From CAZWZG01 sp964638245 (lineage in GTDB: Bacteria; Pseudomonadota; Alphaproteobacteria; Rhodobacterales; Rhodobacteraceae): 6,814 nucleotides of DNA. The position numbers and the translations under genes are program-made. How positions within the stretch are numbered: the stretch's first letter is position 1; every line of letters starts with the position of its first letter. Below the pieces are notes generated by a model. The model did not search any database, had not been told where the DNA came from, and saw only the letters and a list, made by a program, of their open reading frames with translations. This document shows, piece by piece, positions 1 to 5,591 of this stretch. The DNA is taken from positions 1-6,814 of the forward strand of contig CAZWZG010000162.1 in assembly GCA_964638245.1 (NCBI GenBank). The letters are read 5' to 3'.

Positions 1-540
1 CCGCGCGGGCTGCCCCAGATCGAAGTGACCTTCGACATCGACGCCAACGGCATCGTGTCGGTTCAGGCCAAGGACAAAGGCACCGGCAAAGAGCACAAGA
101 TCACGATCCAGGCCTCGGGCGGTCTCTCGGATGACGAGATCGAACAGATGGTCAAGGACGCCGAAGCAAATGCCGAGGCCGACAAGGATCGTCGTGAGCT
201 GGTCGAAGCCAAGAACCAGGCCGAAAGCCTGATCCACTCGACCCAGAAATCGCTCGAAGAGCATGCCGACAAGGTTGACCCGACCACGGTCGAAGCCATC
301 GAGTTGGCAATTTCGAACCTCGAAGAGCAGATGGAGTCCGAGGACGCTGGCAAGATCAAATCCGGCATCCAAAACGTCACCGAGGCATCGATGAAACTGG
401 GCGAAGCGATCTACAAGGCATCGCAAGAAGAGTCGGGTGATGCAGACGCAGAACCCAATGACGAGCCACGCGGTGTCGACGACGACATCGTCGATGCAGA
501 TTTCGAAGATCTGAACGACGACGACAAACGCGCGTCGTAA
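1..540 (+). CDS. dnaK: Chaperone protein DnaK (Hsp70), C-terminal part; 5' end outside window
   Basis: This is the last 179 residues of the ATP-dependent Hsp70 chaperone, which binds exposed hydrophobic segments of unfolded proteins in the cytoplasm and works with DnaJ and GrpE. The reading frame is open from base 1. It opens with the Hsp70 signature PRGLPQIEVTFDID, which corresponds to about residue 466 of E. coli DnaK, so roughly three quarters of the gene lies upstream. The visible part covers the end of the beta substrate-binding domain (to about residue 45 here), the alpha-helical lid (about 46-135, with DAEANAEAD and HSTQKSLEEHADK), and an acidic tail ending DDDIVDADFEDLNDDDKRAS. That tail matches the usual conserved acidic DnaK C-terminus, so the gene looks intact at its 3' end. 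dnaJ follows after 74 bp on the same strand. Identification is near certain. Any heat-shock promoter would be upstream and is not visible. Confidence 0.98.
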   Translation, partial: PRGLPQIEVTFDIDANGIVSVQAKDKGTGKEHKITIQASGGLSDDEIEQMVKDAEANAEADKDRRELVEAKNQAESLIHSTQKSLEEHADKVDPTTVEAIELAISNLEEQMESEDAGKIKSGIQNVTEASMKLGEAIYKASQEESGDADAEPNDEPRGVDDDIVDADFEDLNDDDKRAS

Positions 541-551
541 TAGCGCGCGGG

Positions 552-594
552 ACGCAACATCGGACCGGCCCGTGTAAAGGGCCGGTCCTTGCGT
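552..594 (+). promoter_or_regulatory. Bulged hairpin in the dnaK-dnaJ intergenic region
   Basis: A perfect 10-bp GC-rich stem (562-571 pairs with 579-588, 7-nt loop GTGTAAA) is extended by a further perfect 6-bp stem (552-557 ACGCAA with 589-594 TTGCGT). A 4-nt bulge on the 5' side separates the two stems. No T-run follows, so it is not a textbook intrinsic terminator. It sits 11 bp after the dnaK stop and ends 4 nt before the dnaJ Shine-Dalgarno sequence. Inferred roles are partial termination, a processing or stability element that gives more dnaK than dnaJ message, or control of access to the dnaJ ribosome binding site. The pairing is read directly from the sequence; the role is not. Confidence 0.7.
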
Positions 595-598
595 TCCC

Positions 599-605
599 AA
601 GGGGA
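599..605 (+). promoter_or_regulatory. Ribosome binding site of dnaJ
   Basis: AAGGGGA lies 9 nt before the ATG at 615. It supports that start and separate translation initiation of dnaJ, since dnaK stops 74 bp earlier. It comes directly after the intergenic hairpin. Confidence 0.7.
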
Positions 606-614
606 TGAAACCGA

Positions 615-1760
615 ATGGCGAAACGCGATTATTATGATGTCCTTGGCGTCGCGCGCGGCGCTTCGGATGACGAAATAAAGAAAGCGTATCGGGGCAAAGC
701 CAAAGAGCTTCACCCTGACCGGAATGCCGACAACCCGAACGCCGAGGCTCAATTCAAAGAGGCCAACGAGGCCTACGAGATCCTCAAGGACAAGGAAAAG
801 AAAGCGGCCTACGACCGGTATGGTCACGCCGCTTTTGAAGGCGGCACGGGCGCCAGCGCGCGTCCGGGTGGCGGCTTTGGTGGCCAAGGCGATTTTGCCA
901 GCGCGTTCTCGGACGTTTTTGACGACCTTTTCGGCGATGTTATGGGCGGACGACGTGGCGGTGGCCAACGCGCCACGCGTGGCTCTGACCTAAGGTACAA
1001 TCTGCGCGTGACCTTGGAAGAAGCCTACTCCGGGCTTCAGAAGACGATCAACGTACCCGGCTCGCAAACCTGCGATGTCTGCGACGGCACCGGTGCAGAA
1101 GGCGGCAGCGAACCGCAAACATGTCCGACCTGTTCGGGCATGGGCAAGGTGCGCGCGCAGCAAGGCTTCTTCACGGTCGAACGCACGTGCCCGACCTGTT
1201 CAGGTGCCGGTCAGATCATTCAGAACCCGTGCAAAAACTGCGGCGGTGCTGGGCGCGTCGAAAAAGAACGCGCACTGAACGTGAATATCCCTGCGGGCGT
1301 CGAGACCGGCACGCGGATCCGTCTTGCGGGCGAAGGCGAAGCTGGCTTGCGCGGTGGTCCTTCGGGCGATCTCTATATCTTCATCGAAGTGTCCGAGCAC
1401 GCGTTGTTCCAGCGCGACAGCGTAAACCTCTATTGCCGCGTGCCGGTTTCGATGACCGCGGCAGCGCTGGGTGGCGATATCGAAGTCCCCACGATTGATG
1501 GCGGTCGCAGCCGTGTTCGGGTGCCTGGTGGTAGCCAATCCGGCAAACAGATGCGCCTTCGTGGAAAAGGTATGCCTGCCCTGCGCGGCGGCGGTCCGGG
1601 CGATATGTACATCGAACTAGCCGTCGAGACGCCGGTGAACCTGACATCAAAGCAGAAAGAACTCCTCAGGGAGTTCGAAAAGATCGACGCCGAGAACAAT
1701 CCAGAATCATCGGACTTCTTCGGCAAGGTCAAAAGTTTCTGGGAATCGATGAAAAGCTAA
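615..1760 (+). CDS. dnaJ: Chaperone protein DnaJ (Hsp40, type I)
   Basis: Full-length 381-residue co-chaperone, the normal size for bacterial DnaJ. It delivers unfolded proteins to DnaK and stimulates DnaK ATPase activity. All type I parts are present in order: a J domain at about 1-70 with the HPD motif at 33-35; a short Gly/Phe-rich linker at about 75-118; a zinc-binding region with four CxxCxGxG repeats at 153-160, 170-177, 192-199 and 206-213, giving all eight cysteines for two zinc ions; and the C-terminal beta-sandwich substrate-binding and dimerisation domains at about 217-381. The ATG at 615 has a good ribosome binding site and begins with the typical MAKRDYYDVLGV. It lies downstream of dnaK on the same strand, the common chaperone operon order. 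No frameshift or missing key residue is seen. Confidence 0.98.
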   Translation: MAKRDYYDVLGVARGASDDEIKKAYRGKAKELHPDRNADNPNAEAQFKEANEAYEILKDKEKKAAYDRYGHAAFEGGTGASARPGGGFGGQGDFASAFSDVFDDLFGDVMGGRRGGGQRATRGSDLRYNLRVTLEEAYSGLQKTINVPGSQTCDVCDGTGAEGGSEPQTCPTCSGMGKVRAQQGFFTVERTCPTCSGAGQIIQNPCKNCGGAGRVEKERALNVNIPAGVETGTRIRLAGEGEAGLRGGPSGDLYIFIEVSEHALFQRDSVNLYCRVPVSMTAAALGGDIEVPTIDGGRSRVRVPGGSQSGKQMRLRGKGMPALRGGGPGDMYIELAVETPVNLTSKQKELLREFEKIDAENNPESSDFFGKVKSFWESMKS

Positions 1761-1764
1761 AGCC

Positions 1765-1784
1765 GCGGGGCCATTTGGCCCCGC
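1765..1784. terminator. GC-rich hairpin between convergent genes, probable bidirectional terminator
   Basis: A perfect 8-bp stem (GCGGGGCC at 1765-1772, GGCCCCGC at 1777-1784) with an ATTT loop starts 4 bp after the dnaJ stop and ends 8 bp before the stop codon of the minus-strand gene. The tract following it is only weakly T-rich on the plus strand (AGTCTTAATC) and somewhat better on the minus strand (GGCTTTAGCTTTTC). Its position between two convergent 3' ends supports use in both directions. Confidence 0.7.
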
Positions 1785-1792
1785 AGTCTTAA

Positions 1793-2077
1793 TCAGTTAT
1801 TCGCGGTCAACGGATCGATGATCTGGGGAACTTCCGTGATGGCGCTGACCGGAATTCCAGATTTCTCGGAGTGCTTCTGGATCGCATCCTCGCTTTCGGC
1901 CAAGTAGATGCAGAAGGTCTTGTCACCCGCGACATAGCTGTGTTGCCACTGGATCGAACTGCCGATTTCTGCGATTGCCTGGTTTGACGCACGTGACGCG
2001 CCGCACAGCTCGGTGACCGACATCTGGCCAATGCCTGGAATGTCTCGTTCGATGACAAATCGTTTCATTTGGGACAT
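1793..2077 (-). CDS. Small DUF4242-family protein (SCO4226-like ferredoxin fold)
   Basis: A 94-residue soluble protein with no signal peptide or membrane segment. The N-terminal KRFVIERDIPGIG, the central IQWQHSYVAGDKTFCIYLA and the end SAITEVPQIIDP match my recollection of the DUF4242 family (Pfam PF14026). A Streptomyces member of that family, SCO4226, has been reported as a nickel-binding protein; most members have no known function, and 'nickel-binding' in databases comes from that one case. Residues that could bind metal here include H46, H69 and C56, but whether they correspond to the SCO4226 ligands is not established. The ATG at 2077 has AAGGA (2085-2089) 7 nt upstream. A second in-frame ATG three codons later is less well placed. 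The gene is divergent from a LysR-type regulator and shares a repeat-bearing intergenic region with it, so it is the likely regulatory target. The family call is fairly secure, the biochemical role is not. Confidence 0.8.
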   Translation of the reverse strand: MSQMKRFVIERDIPGIGQMSVTELCGASRASNQAIAEIGSSIQWQHSYVAGDKTFCIYLAESEDAIQKHSEKSGIPVSAITEVPQIIDPLTANN

Positions 2078-2137
2078 GTGCTTTTCCTTTTCTGGTGAAC
2101 TGGACCCAGCTTTGCGCAGCGCCGTTCATTCTCAAAA

Positions 2138-2214
2138 CTAAGAAAATTTTGCTCAGAGATAGATTTTCTTTAGTGTGAGGGATGACAGATTGCGGATTGA
2201 AAGATTTTCTTTAG
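2138..2214. promoter_or_regulatory. Three-copy repeat, candidate LysR operator
   Basis: The 13-mer AGATTTTCTTTAG occurs exactly twice in direct orientation, at 2161-2173 and 2202-2214, 41 bp apart or close to four helical turns. A third, inverted near-copy, CTAAGAAAAT at 2138-2147, pairs with ATTTTCTTTAG at 2163-2173 apart from one deleted A, giving an interrupted dyad centred near 2155. All copies lie between the divergent DUF4242 and LysR genes. LysR-type regulators commonly bind a dyad plus an adjacent weaker site near their own promoter and that of a divergent target. The repeats are read directly; binding is inferred. No convincing -35/-10 pair was identified for either gene. Confidence 0.6.
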
Positions 2215-2216
2215 CG

Positions 2217-3224
2217 ATGACCCGCCTGACACATCTGAACGCGCTTCAAGCGCTCGAAATGGCGCTTCGTGAGGGATCCTTGCAAGGCGCAGCCGAAAAG
2301 CTCGGAATCACGCCCGCTGCCCTCGGGCAACGTATTCGGTCGCTGGAAAGGTTCCTTGAAACGGACCTTCTGCTGCGTGGTCGATCCGGGCTTCAACCTA
2401 CGCCTGCGCTTCGAAGTTCGATGGACGACCTTAAGAGCGCGTTTGAAGCACTCGAACGGGTCGCTGCGAGCCTTGATCTTCAGCGAACCTCAGAGCTGCA
2501 CATCGTCGCCGATCCCGATTGGTCAGATCTTTGGCTATTGCCTCGTCTAGCGGCATTTCGCGAAGAGCATCCGAACGTACTTTTCAATATCAACGGCGAA
2601 GGCGATGTCCCCATGCGGTTAGGCGCCGCAGACATTTTGATCGAGCGTCGGTCACTGGATGACGTGTCCGGTGGGGAACCCCTTTACACGGAGCGGTTCC
2701 TGCCGGTGGCGGCCCCCGAGAACGCCGCGCGCATCACCGATCCTGAGCACACGTTCAAAAACAAGGAGAGTGCCAATTATCTTCCTGTCGGGGCTTTGGA
2801 GAACGCGGGGCAGTTTTGGCGGCATTCCGAAGAAGGTAGTGTCGAGGGGTTTCCGCTTCTTCATATTCAGTCGCATCCCGATCAGCCCCAAAACCCAGGC
2901 TGGCCGGAATGGATTGCTTCCTTTGGCTATCAGCGGACGGCCCCCGAACGCGGCGTGCGCTACAGCCATGTGCGCGATGCGCTTGAAGGCGCTCGCGTGA
3001 ATGCGGGTCTGCTGATTTGTGGGTTGTCCTGCGTGCTCGACGCGCTGGACGACGGGTCGCTTGAACTCCCGTTCCCTCCGGCACAGTCCTTGGCGGCGCA
3101 AGACCCGTATGTTCTTCGCATCAGGCCAGAGGCACGTGTGCGCCCGCAAGTCGGTCGTTTTTGCGACTGGTTGCGTTCTGAGGCCGCTTTGACACGCATA
3201 CGCATGGACGCGTTGACGGCGTAG
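2217..3224 (+). CDS. LysR-type transcriptional regulator
   Basis: A 335-residue DNA-binding regulator, slightly longer than the usual 290-330 for the family. The N-terminus (LTHLNALQALEMALREGSL, then AAEKLGITPAALGQRIRSLE) is a LysR winged helix-turn-helix at about residues 5-65, with the helix-turn-helix near 21-42. A linker helix at about 66-92 leads to a periplasmic-binding-protein-like effector domain at about 93-326, starting SELHIVADPDWSDLWLLPRLAAF. The ligand is unknown. Recognition-helix residues differ from the common QSAVSRQI form, here PAALGQRI. I chose the ATG at 2217 because LysR proteins usually begin just before this leucine-rich stretch. An in-frame GTG at 2175 would add 14 residues and place one repeat copy inside the gene. 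Neither start has a strong ribosome binding site; GAAAG lies about 14 nt before the ATG. It is divergent from the DUF4242 gene, its likeliest target, and probably autoregulated through the shared repeats. Confidence 0.9.
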   Translation: MTRLTHLNALQALEMALREGSLQGAAEKLGITPAALGQRIRSLERFLETDLLLRGRSGLQPTPALRSSMDDLKSAFEALERVAASLDLQRTSELHIVADPDWSDLWLLPRLAAFREEHPNVLFNINGEGDVPMRLGAADILIERRSLDDVSGGEPLYTERFLPVAAPENAARITDPEHTFKNKESANYLPVGALENAGQFWRHSEEGSVEGFPLLHIQSHPDQPQNPGWPEWIASFGYQRTAPERGVRYSHVRDALEGARVNAGLLICGLSCVLDALDDGSLELPFPPAQSLAAQDPYVLRIRPEARVRPQVGRFCDWLRSEAALTRIRMDALTA

Positions 3225-3294
3225 CAATGTGCGCGGGTCAAAGGCACCAGACGTTGGCGGGGCGGATATTAGGACCGTGTTAACCACGTCGCCC

Positions 3295-3310
3295 CATGGT
3301 CTAAACCATG
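3295..3310 (+). promoter_or_regulatory. Perfect 6-4-6 dyad containing the radC start codon
   Basis: CATGGT (3295-3300), loop CTAA, ACCATG (3305-3310) form a perfect dyad whose right arm ends in the radC ATG. The left arm carries another ATG that opens a two-codon frame (ATG GTC TAA, 3296-3304) in phase with radC. No Shine-Dalgarno-like purine run lies within 15 nt of the radC ATG. It could be an mRNA hairpin that limits initiation, a protein-binding site, or chance. Confidence 0.4.
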
Positions 3311-4066
3311 AGTTCCAAAGGCGCATTTCATGAGGCGACGTTGCCTCTCTTCAATGACGAAGCGGATCCGCGCCCTGTGCCTGTGGGTCGGTTGCCGTCC
3401 TACATCTCGGATCATCGCAAGCGTCTTCGGGACCGTTTTCATACCGGCGGCGCAGCCGCGATGCCGGACTATGAGCTTCTTGAACTGATCCTGTTCCGTG
3501 CCATCCCGCGACAGGACGTTAAACCGCTCGCACACGACCTGATCGACCGGTTCGGGGACTTTGGGCGGGTCCTGTCAGCGTCTGCGGCGCGTCTCAAAGA
3601 AGTCAACGGCGTCGGACAAGCGGTCATTACTGAGCTGAAGATCGTCGAAGCCGCCGCGCATCGGATGGCGCGCGCGCGTGTCCTTCAGGCCCCGGTCATT
3701 TCCAGCTGGCAAGCGATCCTCGACTACTGCCACACAACCATGACCCACCGCGAAACCGAACAATTTCGGGTCCTTTTTCTGGACCGCAAGAACATCCTGA
3801 TCGAGGATGAGGAACTCGGGGCGGGTACCGTTGATCATGTTCCGGTTTATCCGCGCGAGATCGTTAAACGCGCGCTTGAGTTGAACGCGTCGGCTCTGAT
3901 CCTTGTCCACAATCACCCTTCAGGTGATCCAACGCCGTCTGAAGCTGACATCGAAATGACCGACCGCATTCGTGAAGCATCCGTCGCGCTGGGCATCACG
4001 TTGCACGATCATATCATCATCGGAAAATCCGCAGAATTGTCGTTCCGCGCAGAAGGTTACCTCTGA
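3308..4066 (+). CDS. radC: RadC family protein (JAB/MPN domain)
   Basis: A 252-residue cytoplasmic protein, somewhat longer than the 222-residue E. coli RadC because of an N-terminal extension of about 30 residues. The N-terminal part (about 30-120) carries the UPF0758 helical region with a helix-hairpin-helix-like segment, LKEVNGVGQAVITELK (96-111). The C-terminal JAB1/MPN domain (about 130-252) holds the metal-binding motif HNHPSGDPTPSEAD, with H201, H203, S205 and D214 all present, so a zinc site is predicted. Despite the name, the family is not established as a DNA repair factor: the E. coli radC102 phenotype was traced to recG. The actual role is unresolved. The ATG at 3308 is used because no better in-frame start lies upstream (an in-frame TAA is at 3302-3304). 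The 3' end overlaps the convergent PstS-OmpA gene by 10 bp. The gene follows the LysR gene by 83 bp. No alphaproteobacterial LexA box (GTTC-N7-GTTC) is seen upstream. Confidence 0.95.
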   Translation: MSSKGAFHEATLPLFNDEADPRPVPVGRLPSYISDHRKRLRDRFHTGGAAAMPDYELLELILFRAIPRQDVKPLAHDLIDRFGDFGRVLSASAARLKEVNGVGQAVITELKIVEAAAHRMARARVLQAPVISSWQAILDYCHTTMTHRETEQFRVLFLDRKNILIEDEELGAGTVDHVPVYPREIVKRALELNASALILVHNHPSGDPTPSEADIEMTDRIREASVALGITLHDHIIIGKSAELSFRAEGYL

Positions 4067-5559
4067 AGCGGGCGAACCCAGACTTCGACGCGTCGGTTCA
4101 GGCTGCGTCCCCACTCGACTTCGTCACAGGCAATCGGCATCGCCTCGCCAAATCCATCTAGGCCAAAATCATCTGCCGCCAATCCTGCCGCGGACGCAAC
4201 AGCCCGGCGAACGCCTTCAGCGCGTGACCGCGACAGGCGCAGATTGACATCCGCATCCCCCTGCCCGTCCGAAAACCCGACGAAAATCATCTCTTCACCG
4301 TCGAAATCTCCGCGTGCAATGGCGTCGGCCAAAAGACCAACGTTGGAACGCGATGCGGCATCAAGGCGGCTCGACCCTGCTTCGAAGCGATAGGTCACCG
4401 ATAGACGCGCCGCATCACTTAGCGCCTCCATCATCCTCTGAAGTTCTGCAAGGGCGCTGGCATCCGCGCTGGCAAGGATCGCGTTGGACAAGCGCCCGCC
4501 CTGCACGGCAAAAGGCACACGCGCGATCCGCTGATCCACAAAGCCGGTGAAAGCAATGACTGGCTGTGCATCCGGTGACCGCAAGAAGCGCAGAAAGTCG
4601 CCTGCAATGCCCGGGGCATCCAGAACCGGCGCGATCAAGTAGACCGGCTTCGTAAGCGGATAATCTTCTGTTTTCAGGGCGATAGGGGACGCCACCGTCG
4701 GATATCCGCACGGGCCGGTCAGGACCAAGGGCACGGTTGCGCCAAGCTCGGACAGGGTCGTGACACCCAGCGCGAACGGATCCTCAGCCACGGCATCGAC
4801 CAGCGCGTCGGGGGCATCATGGCGCGTCGCCTGCGACGACAGCCGCCATCCGAACGGCGCTAGAAGCTGGCGTTCGACTTCCTGCATGGTTCCGTTGCCG
4901 GTCTGCCCAAGGTGCAGGGACAAGGGGACGTCTTCGCCTGTCATTGGTTCCCATGTTTCGACGCGCCCTGCCAAAGCCTGCGCCAGAACTCGGCGCGGCA
5001 CCATCGTGGCGGCGGCGTCCGCGGACACGACCGGCACCAAAGCATCCAGCGCAAGAATATCTGCCCGACGCCCCCCAAGGCGGTCTTCGCTTGGTGGTGT
5101 CGACCGGGTCACTTCGATCCGTGTCAGAACACCGCGCGCACGTTCAGGAGCATCGCTCCCGATCAGAAAATGCGCGATATCGGCATCCGGGTTATCGTGA
5201 TGCGCCAAATCATAGCTGAGCGTGCCATCGTCCGCGATCGCCTGACGCAAAAGCAACCCTTCGCGCCGGGCAAAGACTTCGACCAGTTCCGGCAGGAGGC
5301 GTTCAACGACGCCGGGCGGTCCAGTCATGGCAAGCGTCACGGCGAGGTCTTCGGACGACGGACAGGCATCCCCTTCACAGCTTACACCAGCCGCATCAAC
5401 CGTCAGGGGGCCAAAAGCCGTCTCGAGACGATAGAACTGACCATCGAATTCAGTCAGTGAGCCTTCGATCGTTACCCCGCCATCAGGTGATGACAGCCGC
5501 ACGGTATCGGCAAAGGCCGGGCTGGCTGCAACGACAGCCACCATTCCAAACCTGCGCAA
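4057..5559 (-). CDS. Exported PstS-like substrate-binding domain fused to OmpA-like peptidoglycan-binding domain
   Basis: A 500-residue envelope protein. Residues 1-17 (MRRFGMVAVVAASPAFA, cleavage before D18) form a short signal peptide. Residues 18-66 make a small domain (SPDGGVTIEGSL, ETAFGPLTVDAAGVSC) ending with a cysteine pair, C61 and C66, a likely disulfide. Residues about 70-345 resemble a phosphate-type ABC solute-binding protein; ALKTEDYPLTKPVYLIAP (294-311) is typical of the PstS family. Residues about 385-497 are an OmpA/MotB domain: YRFEAGSSRLD, FVGFSDGQGDADVNLRLSRSRAEGVR and NRRVEV. The Asp (D431) and Arg (R490) positions known to contact diaminopimelate in this family are kept, so cell-wall attachment in the periplasm is expected. 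No transporter genes are adjacent, so transport is doubtful; ligand sensing or envelope scaffolding are alternatives. The start is uncertain: no ATG fits, TTG at 5559 is used here, and ATT at 5571 has a better-placed AGGGTGGA but is a rare start codon. It lies 32 bp after the upstream gene, probably in one operon. Confidence 0.85.
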   Translation of the reverse strand: MRRFGMVAVVAASPAFADTVRLSSPDGGVTIEGSLTEFDGQFYRLETAFGPLTVDAAGVSCEGDACPSSEDLAVTLAMTGPPGVVERLLPELVEVFARREGLLLRQAIADDGTLSYDLAHHDNPDADIAHFLIGSDAPERARGVLTRIEVTRSTPPSEDRLGGRRADILALDALVPVVSADAAATMVPRRVLAQALAGRVETWEPMTGEDVPLSLHLGQTGNGTMQEVERQLLAPFGWRLSSQATRHDAPDALVDAVAEDPFALGVTTLSELGATVPLVLTGPCGYPTVASPIALKTEDYPLTKPVYLIAPVLDAPGIAGDFLRFLRSPDAQPVIAFTGFVDQRIARVPFAVQGGRLSNAILASADASALAELQRMMEALSDAARLSVTYRFEAGSSRLDAASRSNVGLLADAIARGDFDGEEMIFVGFSDGQGDADVNLRLSRSRAEGVRRAVASAAGLAADDFGLDGFGEAMPIACDEVEWGRSLNRRVEVWVRPLQR

Positions 5560-5591
5560 AATCGCCAGAATAGCGGGTCCACCCTATGGCC

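Noticed and set aside
529..549. CGCGCG repeats on both sides of the dnaK stop codon
   Set aside because: They are short alternating CG runs, expected by chance in this GC-rich DNA and not part of the stronger hairpin downstream.
411..968. 185-residue minus-strand open frame across the dnaK-dnaJ junction
   Set aside because: It is antisense to two certain genes, has no recognisable domain, and is explained by GC-rich codon structure.
2175..2216. GTG start for the LysR gene, adding 14 residues
   Set aside because: The extra residues are not typical of LysR N-termini, would run through a repeat copy, and have no good ribosome binding site.
3225..3307. Possible SOS (LexA) box or sigma-70 promoter before radC
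   Set aside because: No GTTC-N7-GTTC is present. The best -35/-10 pair (TTGGCG at 3254, TGTTAA at 3278) matches poorly with 18-bp spacing, too weak to report.
2652..3326. 224-residue minus-strand open frame antisense to the LysR gene
   Set aside because: It has no domain and low-complexity Arg/His-rich composition typical of shadow frames, while the LysR frame has clear family motifs.
4912..5460. 182-residue plus-strand open frame antisense to the PstS-OmpA gene
   Set aside because: It has no signal peptide or domain, and the opposite strand encodes a well-supported protein.
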